64,000 nt of DNA from Bacteroidales bacterium (GTDB lineage: Bacteria > Bacteroidota > Bacteroidia > Bacteroidales > P3). Below, piece after piece: positions 1 through 9,451 of this stretch. The notes under the pieces were generated by a model that had not been told where the DNA came from, ran no database searches, and saw only the letters and a program-made list of their open reading frames with translations. Position 1 is the first letter of the stretch. The number at the start of each line of letters is the position of its first letter. The stretch is taken from assembly GCA_017480785.1 (NCBI GenBank), contig JAFURZ010000002.1, positions 1 to 64,000 of the forward strand, in the 5' to 3' direction. Both the position numbers and the translations under genes were made by a program.

Positions 1-2
1 CC

Positions 3-134
3 AACGGAAAACTCGAAGGCATCAACAACAAAATCAAGACAATGAAACGTCAGGCCTATGGCTACAGGGACTTGGACTTCTTCAAACTCAAACTGCTATC
101 GCTACACGATGCCACCTACCCATTTAGCGGATGA
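3..134 (+). mobile_element. ISL3-family transposase, C-terminal fragment
   Basis: An open frame runs in from the window edge and ends in TGA at 132-134. The 43 visible residues include NGKLEGINNKIK, then KRQAYGYRD and FFKLKLLSLH. This matches the extreme C-terminus of ISL3-type (IS204/IS1001/IS1165) DDE transposases, where the Glu in the EGINNKIK segment belongs to the catalytic triad. The N-terminal part lies outside the window, so I cannot tell whether the element is whole. No ISL3-type terminal inverted repeat is evident after the stop, which suggests a decayed element or a junction. Confidence 0.8.
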
Positions 135-144
135 ACCCAAACTT

Positions 145-309
145 ATGGATTGCTTTGGAATAACAGAAAAACAAGCAAAGTATGTCGTCAATATTCCAAT
201 CGATAAGGTTTCGATTGTTTTTAACCCGCAGAATGTTGATGAATATATTGATTGGTTGTTTAAACTGAAGCAACTATTGCTTGCAAGACCCCAGAAATGG
301 ATTTTTTAA
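145..309 (+). pseudogene. Gene fragment next to transposase, unknown function
   Basis: A frame overlaps the transposase end and stops at 307-309. Its protein-like part starts around the ATG at 145 and gives about 54 residues ending in RPQKWIF. Composition is AT-rich like its neighbours and unlike the rest of the window. I do not recognise the family. Because it follows an insertion-sequence tail with no promoter or room for a full gene, it may be the 3' remnant of a gene broken by the element. An independent small gene cannot be excluded. Confidence 0.35.
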
Positions 310-329
310 ACATATAAACAGAATAAGAT

Positions 330-1349
330 ATGAAAAGGAACATTAGCATTACTCCGAAAGAGCCGTCGTGGAAGTTGGCTCTGATGAATTCACCCGTGTT
401 GTCGGCCAAGGCCGAGGAGAAAGGATACTTGCCGAATTATTTGGACGGCATTTTCCCCGGAGGGCGGGATGCTATGATGCCCAATGGGAAATTCTATCGG
501 ATGTTCGATGCCGGAAAGGGGAGTGAACTGAAACCCTCAAAGGTGGCGGGGAAAGACATTCCCCCTAAAGCCTGTGCCGTGCATTCGTCCTCGATGTTGG
601 CCTACAACTTCTTCCATTGGATTAGTAAGGAGCATCCGTTCCGTTTCTCTGATGGAAAGACATACGACAAGGTATATTTTGAGGTCAAGATGCCCGTTCT
701 TAAATCGCACCCCCAATCACCTGCCAATATGGATGTGATGCTGGTGAGTGACGACTGCCATAGTGTGTTATGCTTCGAATCGAAACTGTCGGAATATACC
801 AAGCATGGCGACGCAGACTTCAAGTCAGCCTATCTTGAGAGAAAGAATTACTACAATAATCATTTTGTGGATGACTTTGTCAAGTATGTAAAAGGGTTCG
901 AGAATAAGGCTCATTCATACAATGACGGGATGACTCAGATGGTGAGGCATCTTATTGCCATCACCAACCTGCACCAGAGCAACTATGCTATGGCGGACAT
1001 GCTTGCTCAGAATGACTTCATTGAGCCGGATGTTGCAAAGAAAATGCTGGAGGCTCCTCTGATAATCAAGTTTGCCAATATTCTATATGTGCTTGGTACT
1101 GACCGGGGACTTGTGCCTTACAGCGAGACGTTGAACTATATCAAATTGCTGGCAAACTTCCGCTCAACAGCTTGTTTTGATGATATGATTTGGCAGTATT
1201 TTGTGCTGCCGAACTATGCTTACAATTACAATGATATGTTGGCCATTATGCGTAGTCAAATGCCTGACGGACTTCCCGAATACCTTGAGGCACGTTATCC
1301 TGCGCTAATCAATGCAGAAGAACATTCCTATCCTATCTTTAGAGTATAG
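330..1349 (+). CDS. PD-(D/E)XK nuclease-like protein, possible orphan restriction endonuclease
   Basis: A 339-residue protein without signal peptide or membrane segment. The best functional clue is an acidic residue in a hydrophobic strand (MDVMLVSDD, D135), then a second strand with CFESK (E150, K152). That D-(14)-E-x-K arrangement is the core of PD-(D/E)XK nucleases. Overall shape resembles the PGN_0703-type putative restriction endonucleases of Bacteroidota, an assignment made from memory. No methyltransferase or other defence gene lies beside it. GC content is clearly lower than in the flanking chromosome and it sits next to a transposase fragment, so it was probably acquired by transfer. 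It starts 20 bp after the preceding fragment's stop. Confidence 0.6.
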   Translation: MKRNISITPKEPSWKLALMNSPVLSAKAEEKGYLPNYLDGIFPGGRDAMMPNGKFYRMFDAGKGSELKPSKVAGKDIPPKACAVHSSSMLAYNFFHWISKEHPFRFSDGKTYDKVYFEVKMPVLKSHPQSPANMDVMLVSDDCHSVLCFESKLSEYTKHGDADFKSAYLERKNYYNNHFVDDFVKYVKGFENKAHSYNDGMTQMVRHLIAITNLHQSNYAMADMLAQNDFIEPDVAKKMLEAPLIIKFANILYVLGTDRGLVPYSETLNYIKLLANFRSTACFDDMIWQYFVLPNYAYNYNDMLAIMRSQMPDGLPEYLEARYPALINAEEHSYPIFRV

Positions 1350-1478
1350 AGTAGATACGTTATTCGGGTAGGGGAAACCCAAGAAGAATATATCTTTCGT
1401 ATGCGGAGATGTACTCTTGTGGAGAAATTGTTTGGGTCGAGGGCAATAAAAGAGGGGGGCGGACGTTAGAAAAATATT

Positions 1479-1520
1479 AGGTTATAGGTTATAGTTTAGA
1501 GGTTACAGTTAAAGGTTTAA
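1479..1520 (+). repeat. Heptad repeat tract, AGGTTAT type
   Basis: Six consecutive 7-bp words (AGGTTAT twice, then AGTTTAG, AGGTTAC, AGTTAAA, GGTTTAA) lie just upstream of the GH20 gene. They are part of the 200-bp gap 1350-1551, in which I see no gene, no clear TAnnTTTGC box and no strong terminator. Confidence 0.7.
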
Positions 1521-1551
1521 AGAATAAACAATTAAAATAAACAAGAGATAT

Positions 1552-3447
1552 ATGAAGACGAGGATGGTGTTGTTGGTGGGTTTGGGGCTGCTGGTGGCGG
1601 GCTGCGGTCGTAAGGCCGAGGTGCGCGAGCTGTCGATAGTGCCCGAGCCTGTGTTCCAGGTGCAGAAGGAGGGGACGTACACGCTGCACGGGAGCCCGAA
1701 GCTGAGCGTGGTGGGATTGGGTCAGAACTCGGCCACGGTGAAGTATATTATGAAGACGCTGCGGCAGGCGCGTATGCGGCCGAAGCTGGTGGCGACGTCG
1801 CAGAACAGCGATGTGGAGCTGGTGTTGTATGACACGGTCAACCCGGAGCTGGGCGACGAGGGCTACCTGCTGGAGGTGCGGAGTACGGGCATCACGCTGA
1901 GTGCCAACAGCGAGCACGGCATCTTCTATGCTTTCCAGACGTTGCTGCAGATGCTCCCGCCCGATGTGATGGGGACGGTGTACAGCGCTGTCACGCTGCC
2001 CGAGTGCACAGTGCTCGACTATCCGCGTTTCGAGTGGCGCGGGGTGCATCTGGACGTGAGCCGCCATTTCTTCCCAGTGAAGTTTGTGAAGAAGTATCTG
2101 GACGTGATGGCGAGGTACAAGATGAACAAGTTCCACTTCCACCTGACCGACGACCACGGGTGGCGGCTGCCGAGCGAGCGCTATCCGCTGCTGAACACGG
2201 TGGGTTCGTGGCGGGTGGACCGCGACAGCTCTCCGTGGGGGCAGGCCGACCCGCCGCGCGAGGGGGAGCGCACCTCCTATGGCGGTTTCTACAGCCGCGA
2301 GGAGTTGGGGGAGATTATCCGCTATGCCGAGGAACGCGGTATCGAGGTGATTCCCGAGGTGGAGCTGCCGGGTCACTGTGCGGCGCTGCTGGCGGCCTAT
2401 CCGCAGCTGTCGTGCGACGGCAAGGGGAGCGAGGTGGCGACGGGCCCGTGCTGGCCCTCGCCGGTGGTGTGTGCCGGCAACGACTCGACGGTGGAGGTGC
2501 TGAAACGGATATTGGACGAGGTGTGCGACATATTTCCCTCGCGCTACATCCACATCGGAGGCGACGAGGCGTTCAAGGATGCGTGGCGGCAGTGTCCGCG
2601 CTGCCAGCAGCGCATCAGGCAGGAGCACCTGGCCGACGAGGAGCAGCTGCAGAGCTGGCTGATAGCGCAGGTGCAGGCGCACCTGGCGGAGCGTGGCAAG
2701 ACGATTATCGGATGGGACGAGATTATGGGTCTGAAGGGGACGTCGTGGGGTATGGATGCGACGGTGAATGCGCGGAACGAGCTGCTGGGTGATGACGCGG
2801 TGATTATGTCGTGGAGGGGCCTGAAGCCCGGGATGGAGGCCGCGCGGGCGGGTCGCAAGGTGATTATGTGTCCCACGGAGTATTGCTACCTGGACTACTA
2901 CCAGGCCGACAAGCGGTGGCAGCCGGCGTCGATAGGAGGGTTGATTACGTTGCGGAAAGCCTACGAGTTCAACCCGGCGCCGATGGGTACGAACCTGCAT
3001 GTGGAGGCGAATATCCTTGGTGGGCAGTGCAACCTGTGGACGGAGTATATCAACACGCCGCAGCACGCGGAGTACATGCTGCTGCCGCGCATGCTGGCCA
3101 TCAGCGAGTCGCTGTGGAGCCCGCGGGAGCGGAAGGACTGGGCCCGGTTCCGCCGCAAGGTGGAGGAGCAGAAGGAGCGCCTGAGGGATGCGGGCTACAA
3201 CTACTGCGAGGGGTCGTTCACGCCGCAGTTCGAGGCGCGGAGGGTGGACGAGAAGACAATGAACATCGCAATCAGCACGGAGGTGCCGAACACCTATATT
3301 TTCTACACTACCGACATGAGCGAGCCGACAAGGGAGAGCGCTATCTACCTGGGGCCAATCAACCTGAGCCGGGGGACTCATATCAAGATATTGCCATTGT
3401 ATAAGGATATTGAACGCGATTCAGTGTATGAATTTGTCATCAAGTGA
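1552..3447 (+). CDS. Beta-N-acetylhexosaminidase, GH20 lipoprotein
   Basis: A 631-residue exported lipoprotein: lipobox LVAGC gives an acylated Cys18. Residues about 25-150 form the GH20b accessory domain, followed by the (beta/alpha)8 catalytic barrel from about 155 to 500. The catalytic pair is D338-E339 in HIGGDEAF, where Glu is the acid/base and Asp positions the substrate N-acetyl group for substrate-assisted catalysis. FHFHLTDDHGWR (about 194-205) is another family hallmark. The last 90 residues look like a small beta domain of the chitobiase C-terminal type. It probably trims terminal GlcNAc or GalNAc from host glycans or wall fragments at the cell surface. The 3' end overlaps the hydE start, suggesting co-transcription. 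Confidence 0.93.
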   Translation: MKTRMVLLVGLGLLVAGCGRKAEVRELSIVPEPVFQVQKEGTYTLHGSPKLSVVGLGQNSATVKYIMKTLRQARMRPKLVATSQNSDVELVLYDTVNPELGDEGYLLEVRSTGITLSANSEHGIFYAFQTLLQMLPPDVMGTVYSAVTLPECTVLDYPRFEWRGVHLDVSRHFFPVKFVKKYLDVMARYKMNKFHFHLTDDHGWRLPSERYPLLNTVGSWRVDRDSSPWGQADPPREGERTSYGGFYSREELGEIIRYAEERGIEVIPEVELPGHCAALLAAYPQLSCDGKGSEVATGPCWPSPVVCAGNDSTVEVLKRILDEVCDIFPSRYIHIGGDEAFKDAWRQCPRCQQRIRQEHLADEEQLQSWLIAQVQAHLAERGKTIIGWDEIMGLKGTSWGMDATVNARNELLGDDAVIMSWRGLKPGMEAARAGRKVIMCPTEYCYLDYYQADKRWQPASIGGLITLRKAYEFNPAPMGTNLHVEANILGGQCNLWTEYINTPQHAEYMLLPRMLAISESLWSPRERKDWARFRRKVEEQKERLRDAGYNYCEGSFTPQFEARRVDEKTMNIAISTEVPNTYIFYTTDMSEPTRESAIYLGPINLSRGTHIKILPLYKDIERDSVYEFVIK

Positions 3448-4429
3448 GATTAGGCGTCTGCTGACGACGAGCGACCCGACGGCTTTCGACGAGCTGGCGG
3501 CCGAGGCGCGGCGGCTGCGCGACGCGGTGTATGGGCGGCGCGTGTTTATGCGTGGGTTGATAGAGGTGAGCAACCACTGCCGCAACAACTGCCTGTATTG
3601 TGGCATCAGGAGGGATGCTCGGTGCCGTCGCTACAGGCTGAGTGTGGAGCAGATTATGGAGTGCTGCCGCGTGGGTTACGGGTTGGGCTTCCGCACGTTC
3701 GTGCTGCAGGGAGGCGAGGACGGCTGGTTCAGCGACGAGGTGGTGTGTGGCTTGGTGAGGGAGATGAAGGTGCAGTATCCGGACTGTGCGGTCACGCTGT
3801 CGCTGGGTGAGCGCGGTCGCGAGAGCTTCGCGCGGCTGCGGGAGGCTGGAGCGGACCGCTACCTGTTGCGCCACGAGACGGCGGACGCGAGGCATTATGC
3901 CATGCTGCATCCGGCCGAGATGAGTTTCACGCACCGGATGGAGTGTCTGCACGACCTACGGGAGCTGGGCTACCAGGTGGGAGCCGGCTTCATGGTGGGG
4001 TCGCCGGGGCAGACGGTGGAGACGTTGCTGGAGGACCTGGCTTTCATTGCCGATTTCCGCCCCGAGATGGTGGGTATCGGTCCATTCATCCCCGCCGACG
4101 GTACGCCGTTTGAACACGAGCCTGCCGGCAGTGTGGAGGCTACGCTGCGCCTGCTGGCTATTATCCGCATCCTGCATCCGCAGGTGCTGCTGCCGGCGAC
4201 AACGGCCTTGGGTACGCTGCATCCGACGGGGCGCGAGCGTGCGGTGGAGGCGGGAGCGAATGTGGTGATGCCGAACCTGTCGCCGCAAGATACTCGCGCG
4301 CTGTATTCCATCTATAACAACAAGCTGGCCACGGGGAGCGAGGCGGCCGAGAGTGTGGCAGACCTGCGCCTGCGCATGCAGGCGATTGGCTACGAGGTGC
4401 CGGTGGACCGGGGCGATTTCAAAACTTAG
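3428..4429 (+). CDS. hydE: [FeFe]-hydrogenase maturation radical SAM enzyme HydE
   Basis: Radical SAM protein of 333 residues from the ATG at 3428; a TTG at 3410 would add six residues. The 4Fe-4S/SAM motif CxxxCxxC is C51, C55, C58 in CRNNCLYCG. Later segments include the glycine-rich FVLQGGEDGWF, GAGFMVGSPGQT and a C-terminal half ending in GYEVPVDRGD, all typical of HydE. HydE helps build the diiron subcluster of the hydrogenase H-cluster with HydF and HydG, which are not in this window. The start lies 20 bp inside the preceding GH20 gene. The stop overlaps by 3 bases the stop of mfd on the other strand. BioB and PylB relatives are less likely given length and motifs. Confidence 0.85.
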   Translation: MNLSSSEIRRLLTTSDPTAFDELAAEARRLRDAVYGRRVFMRGLIEVSNHCRNNCLYCGIRRDARCRRYRLSVEQIMECCRVGYGLGFRTFVLQGGEDGWFSDEVVCGLVREMKVQYPDCAVTLSLGERGRESFARLREAGADRYLLRHETADARHYAMLHPAEMSFTHRMECLHDLRELGYQVGAGFMVGSPGQTVETLLEDLAFIADFRPEMVGIGPFIPADGTPFEHEPAGSVEATLRLLAIIRILHPQVLLPATTALGTLHPTGRERAVEAGANVVMPNLSPQDTRALYSIYNNKLATGSEAAESVADLRLRMQAIGYEVPVDRGDFKT

Positions 4430-7400
4430 TTTGCCAGCGCGCGCATCTGGGTGAGGGCGTCGGAGATGGAGGGGATGTCGTCGATGGTGACGCTGAGGCG
4501 TTCGGTGCTTTCCTTGAGGTGCACGCGACGGGGATTATCCTGGGCGTAGTGGATGAGTTTGGCGAAGCCGGCGCTGCTGTAGAAGGGGCTCTCGGGGTTG
4601 CTGACGAGGTGGCACACCATCCGTCCCTGCCGCAGGATGAGTTTCTCGATGCCGAACTCCTTGGCCAGCCGGCGGAGGGTGATGGTGCTGATGAGCTCGT
4701 CGACACAGTGCGGGACGGGACCGAAGCGGTCTTGCAACCGGTTGCGGTAGGCCGCCAGCTCTTCTTCGGTGGTCAGTTCATTCAGCTCCTTGTAGAGTAC
4801 GAGGCGTTCGGTGCCTGAGGTGACGTAGTCGTCGGGCAGCAGCACTTCGAGGTCGGTCTCGATGGTGCACTCGCGGACATATTCTTTCTTCTCCTCGGCC
4901 TCGGCGGCGAAGAGGTCGCGGAAGTCGGACTCTTTCAGTTCCTCGATGGCCTCGTTGAGGATTTTATGGTACATGTCGTAGCCTACTTCGGAGATGAATC
5001 CGCTCTGCTCGGCGCCGAGGATGTTGCCGGCGCCTCGGATGTCGAGGTCGCGCATGGCGATGTTGAATCCGCTGCCGATGGAGGAGAATTCCTCGATGGC
5101 GCGCAGGCGGCGCTGCGCGTCGTCGGTGAGGGTGAGGTAGGAGGGAATGAGGAGGTAGCAGAAGGCTTTGCGGTTGGAGCGCCCGACGCGGCCGCGCATT
5201 TGGTGCAGGTCGGAGAGCCCGAACTGGTGGGCGTTGTTGATAATCATTGTGTTGGCGTTCGGTATGTCGAGACCGTTCTCGACGATAGAGGTGGCCACCA
5301 GCACGTCCAGGTCGCCTTCGAGGAACCGCATCAGTGTCTCTTCGGCCTCTTTGCCGTCCATGCGTCCATGGGCCATGGCCACGCGGGCGTCGGGTACGAG
5401 TCGTTGGACGAGTCCGGCCATCTCGGGTAGGTTCTCGACGCGGTTGCTGATGAAGAAGGTCTGTCCGCCGCGGCTCATCTCATAGCTGATGGCGTCGCGT
5501 ATGAGTTCTTCGTTGAAGTCGGAGAGTTCGGTCTCGATGGGTTGCCGATTGGGCGGGGGTGTCTGTATGATGCTCAGGTCGCGGGCTCCCATGAGGGAGA
5601 ACTGCAGGGTGCGCGGGATAGGGGTGGCGGTGAGGGTCAGGCAGTCGACGCCTACCTTCATCTGCTTCAACTTCTCTTTCACGCTCACGCCGAACTTCTG
5701 CTCCTCGTCGATGATGAGCAGCCCCAGGTCTTTGAACTTGAGGTCTTTGTTGGTGATGGCGTGGGTGCCGATGAGTATGTCGATTTTGCCGCTCTCGACA
5801 TCCTTGTATATCTGGTTCTTCTCCTTGGTGGAGCGGAAACGGTTGAGGTAGTCGATGCGGACGGGCATGTCCTTGAGTCTTTCGCGGAAGGTGTTGTAGT
5901 GCTGGAAAGCCAGTACTGTGCTGGGAACGAGCACGGCCACTTGCTTGGAGTCGCAGCAGGCCTTGAAGGCGGCGCGGATGGCCACCTCGGTCTTGCCGAA
6001 GCCTACGTCGCCGCACACGAGCCGGTCCATTGGCGCCTGTTCCTCCATGTCGTGTTTCACCGCCACGGTGGCTTTCAGCTGGTCGGGGGTGTCCTCGTAT
6101 TGGAAGGAGGCCTCGAGCTGCTGTTGCAGTTCGCCGTCGCCGCTGAAGGCGAAGCCGCGCGAGGCTTTGCGCTTGGCGTAGAGGGCTATCAGGTCGCGAG
6201 CGATGTCCTTCACCTGCCGCTTGGTCTTCTGCTTCAGCACCTGCCAGGTGTTGCTGCCCAGTCGGTTCAAGGTCGGCGCCTCGCCTTCGCGGCCCACGTA
6301 GCGGCTTATCTTGTGCAATCCGTGGATGCTGATGTAGAGTACGTCGTTGTTCTTGTAGATGAGTCGGATGAGTTCCTGGCTCTTGCCGTCCTTGGTCACT
6401 TTCTCCAGACCGCTGAAGCGCCCCACGCCGTAGTCGATGTGGGTTACATAGTCGCCCGGCTTCAGCTCGAAGAGCTCCTTCAGGGTCATCGCCTCGTGGG
6501 TGGCCCGCAGGTCGCGCACGGTGTATTTGTGGTAGCGGTCGAATATCTCGTGGTCGGTGTAGCAGAGCAGCTTGGCCTGATGGTCGATGAAACCGTGGCT
6601 GAGGTTGATGGTCGACAGCTGGAAGTCGAGCCCCACCGGCTCCAGTATTTTCTTCAGCCGCTTTTCCTGACTCTCGTTGCTCACGGTCACCACCAGCCGG
6701 TAGCCTTTGTCGGCATACTGCCGAAGGTTGGCTTCAAGCAGGTTGAACTGCTTGTTGAACACCGGCTGCGGTTCGCTCTCGGCCTTGATGCTTGTCTCTG
6801 AGCCCGAGGTGAAGTAGTGGCTGTTGCCGTGTTCCACGATGTTCAGCTCCAGCAGGTGTTGTAGGAATTCGTTGTGTGTGCAGTGCAGCTCCTCGGGCTT
6901 CGGGAGTGTGCCGGCGATGGGGTGCGCCGTGTCGTCGAGCCGTTCGTTGTAGGCCTTCCGCACCTCGTCCATCAAGGTGCTGATGCGGCCGGTGATGAGC
7001 ATGAGGCTGGGAGTCCAGGCCACATCGTTGCCGCCGAAGTATTCCAACAGTGTCACCCGCCTGTCATGCTCCGACTCCTCTCCTCTGCCGGAAGAAGGGT
7101 CGGAGGAGAGACTCATGCGTGGAATGATATCCACGCGGTCCAGCTGTTTGATACTCAGTTGGCTCACCGCGTCGTAGGTGCGAAGCGAATCGACCGTGTC
7201 GTCGAAAAACTCCAGTCGGAAGGGCAGTTCGGACCCGAAGGAGAAGACGTCCACGATGCCGCCCCTGACCGCATATTGGCCTGGTTCCACTACGAAGTCC
7301 TCGCGTTCGAAGCCCAGTTCCTGCAGCCGTTCCACCAGTTCCCACATGTCGCGTTTCTCGCCGCGAACGACGCGTACGGTGTTTCTTCGTAGTGTCGCTC

Positions 7401-7866
7401 CGGCCACTACCTTCTCGCTCAGGGCTTCGGGGTAGGTCACCACCACCAGTGGTTCGCCGGCGGCCAGTGCTTTCACCGTCTCGGTGCGTTGCAGCACATT
7501 GGCGTTCTCTGTTGCCTCTTCGTCGTTGTAGCGGTAGGCTTTGCGGTAGCTTGTGGGAAATACCATGACTGGGAAGGGAGTACCATTTTCCGGTTCCTGT
7601 TCCCCGTGTTCGGTTTTCAGCAGGCTTTCCAGGTCGTTGGCCAGGTAGTAGGCCTCTTCTTTGGTGGGCATGATGGCCAGGTGGCTCACCGTGGGGCGTC
7701 GCCTGGCGCAGGCGGCCATCACCACGGCAGTCAGGCTTCCTGTCAAGCCGTCGACGTGCACGCGCCCTGCACGGCCGTCCAGTGCCTCGTGCAGTTGTGC
7801 CACCACGGCACTCTGCTCATAGAAGGCTGTCAGTGTTTCTTTGTCGTCCAGTTGTCTAGTAGTCAC
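4426..7866 (-). CDS. mfd: Transcription-repair coupling factor Mfd
   Basis: A 1146-residue SF2 translocase of normal Mfd length. The N-terminal third is the UvrB-like module. The RNA-polymerase-interacting domain is marked by GDYVTHIDYGVGRFSG at about 475-490. The helicase core follows with Walker A GDVGFGKTEV near 620 and a DEEQ box (IIDEEQKFGV) near 720, then RxxGRVGRS. The C-terminal TRCF domain closes the protein. Mfd removes RNA polymerase stalled at lesions and recruits UvrA, encoded at 18.1 kb here. It lies 16 bp after porX on the same strand, so the two are probably co-transcribed. Its 3' end overlaps hydE tail to tail. Confidence 0.97.
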   Translation of the reverse strand: MTTRQLDDKETLTAFYEQSAVVAQLHEALDGRAGRVHVDGLTGSLTAVVMAACARRRPTVSHLAIMPTKEEAYYLANDLESLLKTEHGEQEPENGTPFPVMVFPTSYRKAYRYNDEEATENANVLQRTETVKALAAGEPLVVVTYPEALSEKVVAGATLRRNTVRVVRGEKRDMWELVERLQELGFEREDFVVEPGQYAVRGGIVDVFSFGSELPFRLEFFDDTVDSLRTYDAVSQLSIKQLDRVDIIPRMSLSSDPSSGRGEESEHDRRVTLLEYFGGNDVAWTPSLMLITGRISTLMDEVRKAYNERLDDTAHPIAGTLPKPEELHCTHNEFLQHLLELNIVEHGNSHYFTSGSETSIKAESEPQPVFNKQFNLLEANLRQYADKGYRLVVTVSNESQEKRLKKILEPVGLDFQLSTINLSHGFIDHQAKLLCYTDHEIFDRYHKYTVRDLRATHEAMTLKELFELKPGDYVTHIDYGVGRFSGLEKVTKDGKSQELIRLIYKNNDVLYISIHGLHKISRYVGREGEAPTLNRLGSNTWQVLKQKTKRQVKDIARDLIALYAKRKASRGFAFSGDGELQQQLEASFQYEDTPDQLKATVAVKHDMEEQAPMDRLVCGDVGFGKTEVAIRAAFKACCDSKQVAVLVPSTVLAFQHYNTFRERLKDMPVRIDYLNRFRSTKEKNQIYKDVESGKIDILIGTHAITNKDLKFKDLGLLIIDEEQKFGVSVKEKLKQMKVGVDCLTLTATPIPRTLQFSLMGARDLSIIQTPPPNRQPIETELSDFNEELIRDAISYEMSRGGQTFFISNRVENLPEMAGLVQRLVPDARVAMAHGRMDGKEAEETLMRFLEGDLDVLVATSIVENGLDIPNANTMIINNAHQFGLSDLHQMRGRVGRSNRKAFCYLLIPSYLTLTDDAQRRLRAIEEFSSIGSGFNIAMRDLDIRGAGNILGAEQSGFISEVGYDMYHKILNEAIEELKESDFRDLFAAEAEEKKEYVRECTIETDLEVLLPDDYVTSGTERLVLYKELNELTTEEELAAYRNRLQDRFGPVPHCVDELISTITLRRLAKEFGIEKLILRQGRMVCHLVSNPESPFYSSAGFAKLIHYAQDNPRRVHLKESTERLSVTIDDIPSISDALTQMRALAN

Positions 7867-7882
7867 GTTCTGATTTGAAGTC

Positions 7883-9445
7883 TCATTTCCTTGGCGTCAG
7901 CGTCACCCAGGGCACCAGCGTCTCTTCCATCGACACGCCGCCGTGCTGGAAGGTGCCTGTGTAGAGCTGCACGTACCGGTTGTAGTTGTTGGGATAGGCG
8001 AAGAAGTCGCCTGCGCGGGCGAAGATGTAGGGCGAGGTGACGTGTCGGCGCGGAAGGAACAGCAGCGCCGGGTCTTTCACCTCGAAGACCTCCTTGGGGT
8101 TGTAGTCGAGCAGGCGTCCCTGTTTGTAGCGCAGGTTGACGCTCACCTCGCGGTCGCCCTTTACCCGCACGGGACGTTCCACGCGTGAGGAGCCGTGGTC
8201 GGTGGTGAGGACCACCTGCACGTTACGTTCCGCCAGTGCGCGTAGCATCTCCATCAGTGGCGAGTGTTCCATCCAGGACCGTGTCAGCGAGCGGTAGGCG
8301 CGGTCGCTGTCGGCCAGTTCGCGCACCACATTGCTGTCGGTGCTGGCGTGAGAAAGCATATCCACGAAGTTGTATATCACTACGTTCAGGTCGTTGTGCA
8401 TCAGCTCGTCGACACGGTCTACGAGGCGCCGTCCGTACTGGGCGTTGAGCACCTTGTTGTACGACATCTTGACGTTCAGCCCGTGGCGCCGCAGGTTTTC
8501 CTCCAGCAGACGGTCTTCGTACTGGTTCTTGTAGCCTTCCTCGTCTTCGTTCACCCACCATTGCGGGTATTTGCGTTCAATCTCGCTGGGCATGAGACCG
8601 GCGAACATGGCGTTGCGTGCAAACTGGGTTGTGGTGGGCAGGATGGTCCAGCACAGCTCGTCGCGGTCTACGCGGAGCAGGGGTTCCACCAGCGGCTGTA
8701 CGTACTTCCACTGGTCGTAGCGGAAGTTGTCGATTACGATGAGGAAGGTGGAGGATGGAGGGTTGCCTGTCTTGAGCAAGGGCATGAGGCGCTCTTTGAG
8801 GACGGTGTGGCTCATCAGGGGTTTCTCCTCGCGGCCGGCGAGCCAGTCGAGGTAGTGGCTCTCGTAGAAGCGGCAGAACTGGGCTCCGGCCTCGTGCCGC
8901 TGGGCGAGGAAGATGTCGTGGATGTTCGTGTCGTCGGTAGCGGCGAGTTCGAGGTCCCAGAACACCAGCCGGCGGTACATCGTTTCCCAGTCGGCGGTCG
9001 AGCGGCAGTCGGCCAGTTCCATTCCTATCTCGCGGAATTGCTGCTGGTAGCTCAGGGTGCTGTGCTCGCTCTGGAGGCGCCTCCTCTCGGTGTGTTTCTT
9101 CACGGTCAGCAGCAGCTGGCTGGGGCTGACGGGTTTGATGAGGTAGTCGCTTATCTTGCCGCCGAGGGCGTCGTCCATGATGTGCTCCTCTTCGCTTTTG
9201 GTAATCATCACGGCCGGCAGCTGTGGCCAGCGTTGTTTGATGGCTTTCAGGGTGTCGATGCCGCTGAGTCCGGGCATCTGCTCGTCGAGGAACACCATGT
9301 CGGGCATCTCTTCGCCGATGGCGTCCAGGGCGTCGCGGCCCGATGTGACGGCCACCACGCGGTAGCCTTTTTCTTCCAGGTACATGATGTGCGGACGCAG
9401 GAGGTCTATCTCGTCGTCCGCCCAGAGGATGGTTGCGTTTGCCAT
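7883..9445 (-). CDS. porX: T9SS regulator PorX, response regulator with PglZ domain
   Basis: A 520-residue two-domain protein matching PorX in order and length. Residues 1-120 are a CheY-like receiver with acidic pair D10/D11, phosphoacceptor D54 in FLDEQMPG, T82 and K104. Residues about 230-515 form an alkaline-phosphatase-fold PglZ domain with IVIDNFRYDQ, the TTTQFARNAMF segment (T271-T273, expected nucleophile site) and a metal-binding TTDHGSSRVE. In Porphyromonas and Flavobacterium PorX pairs with kinase PorY, controls T9SS genes with sigma factor SigP and hydrolyses small oligonucleotides. No porY is nearby. It lies between an outer-membrane protein gene (6 bp upstream) and mfd (16 bp downstream). 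Confidence 0.95.
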   Translation of the reverse strand: MANATILWADDEIDLLRPHIMYLEEKGYRVVAVTSGRDALDAIGEEMPDMVFLDEQMPGLSGIDTLKAIKQRWPQLPAVMITKSEEEHIMDDALGGKISDYLIKPVSPSQLLLTVKKHTERRRLQSEHSTLSYQQQFREIGMELADCRSTADWETMYRRLVFWDLELAATDDTNIHDIFLAQRHEAGAQFCRFYESHYLDWLAGREEKPLMSHTVLKERLMPLLKTGNPPSSTFLIVIDNFRYDQWKYVQPLVEPLLRVDRDELCWTILPTTTQFARNAMFAGLMPSEIERKYPQWWVNEDEEGYKNQYEDRLLEENLRRHGLNVKMSYNKVLNAQYGRRLVDRVDELMHNDLNVVIYNFVDMLSHASTDSNVVRELADSDRAYRSLTRSWMEHSPLMEMLRALAERNVQVVLTTDHGSSRVERPVRVKGDREVSVNLRYKQGRLLDYNPKEVFEVKDPALLFLPRRHVTSPYIFARAGDFFAYPNNYNRYVQLYTGTFQHGGVSMEETLVPWVTLTPRK

Positions 9446-9451
9446 AGGGTT

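Noticed and set aside
1489-3381. 630-codon open frame antisense to the GH20 gene
   Set aside because: Low-complexity Arg/His/Leu-rich translation with no motif; the plus-strand frame has a lipobox and GH20 catalytic residues. High GC makes stops rare on the opposite strand.
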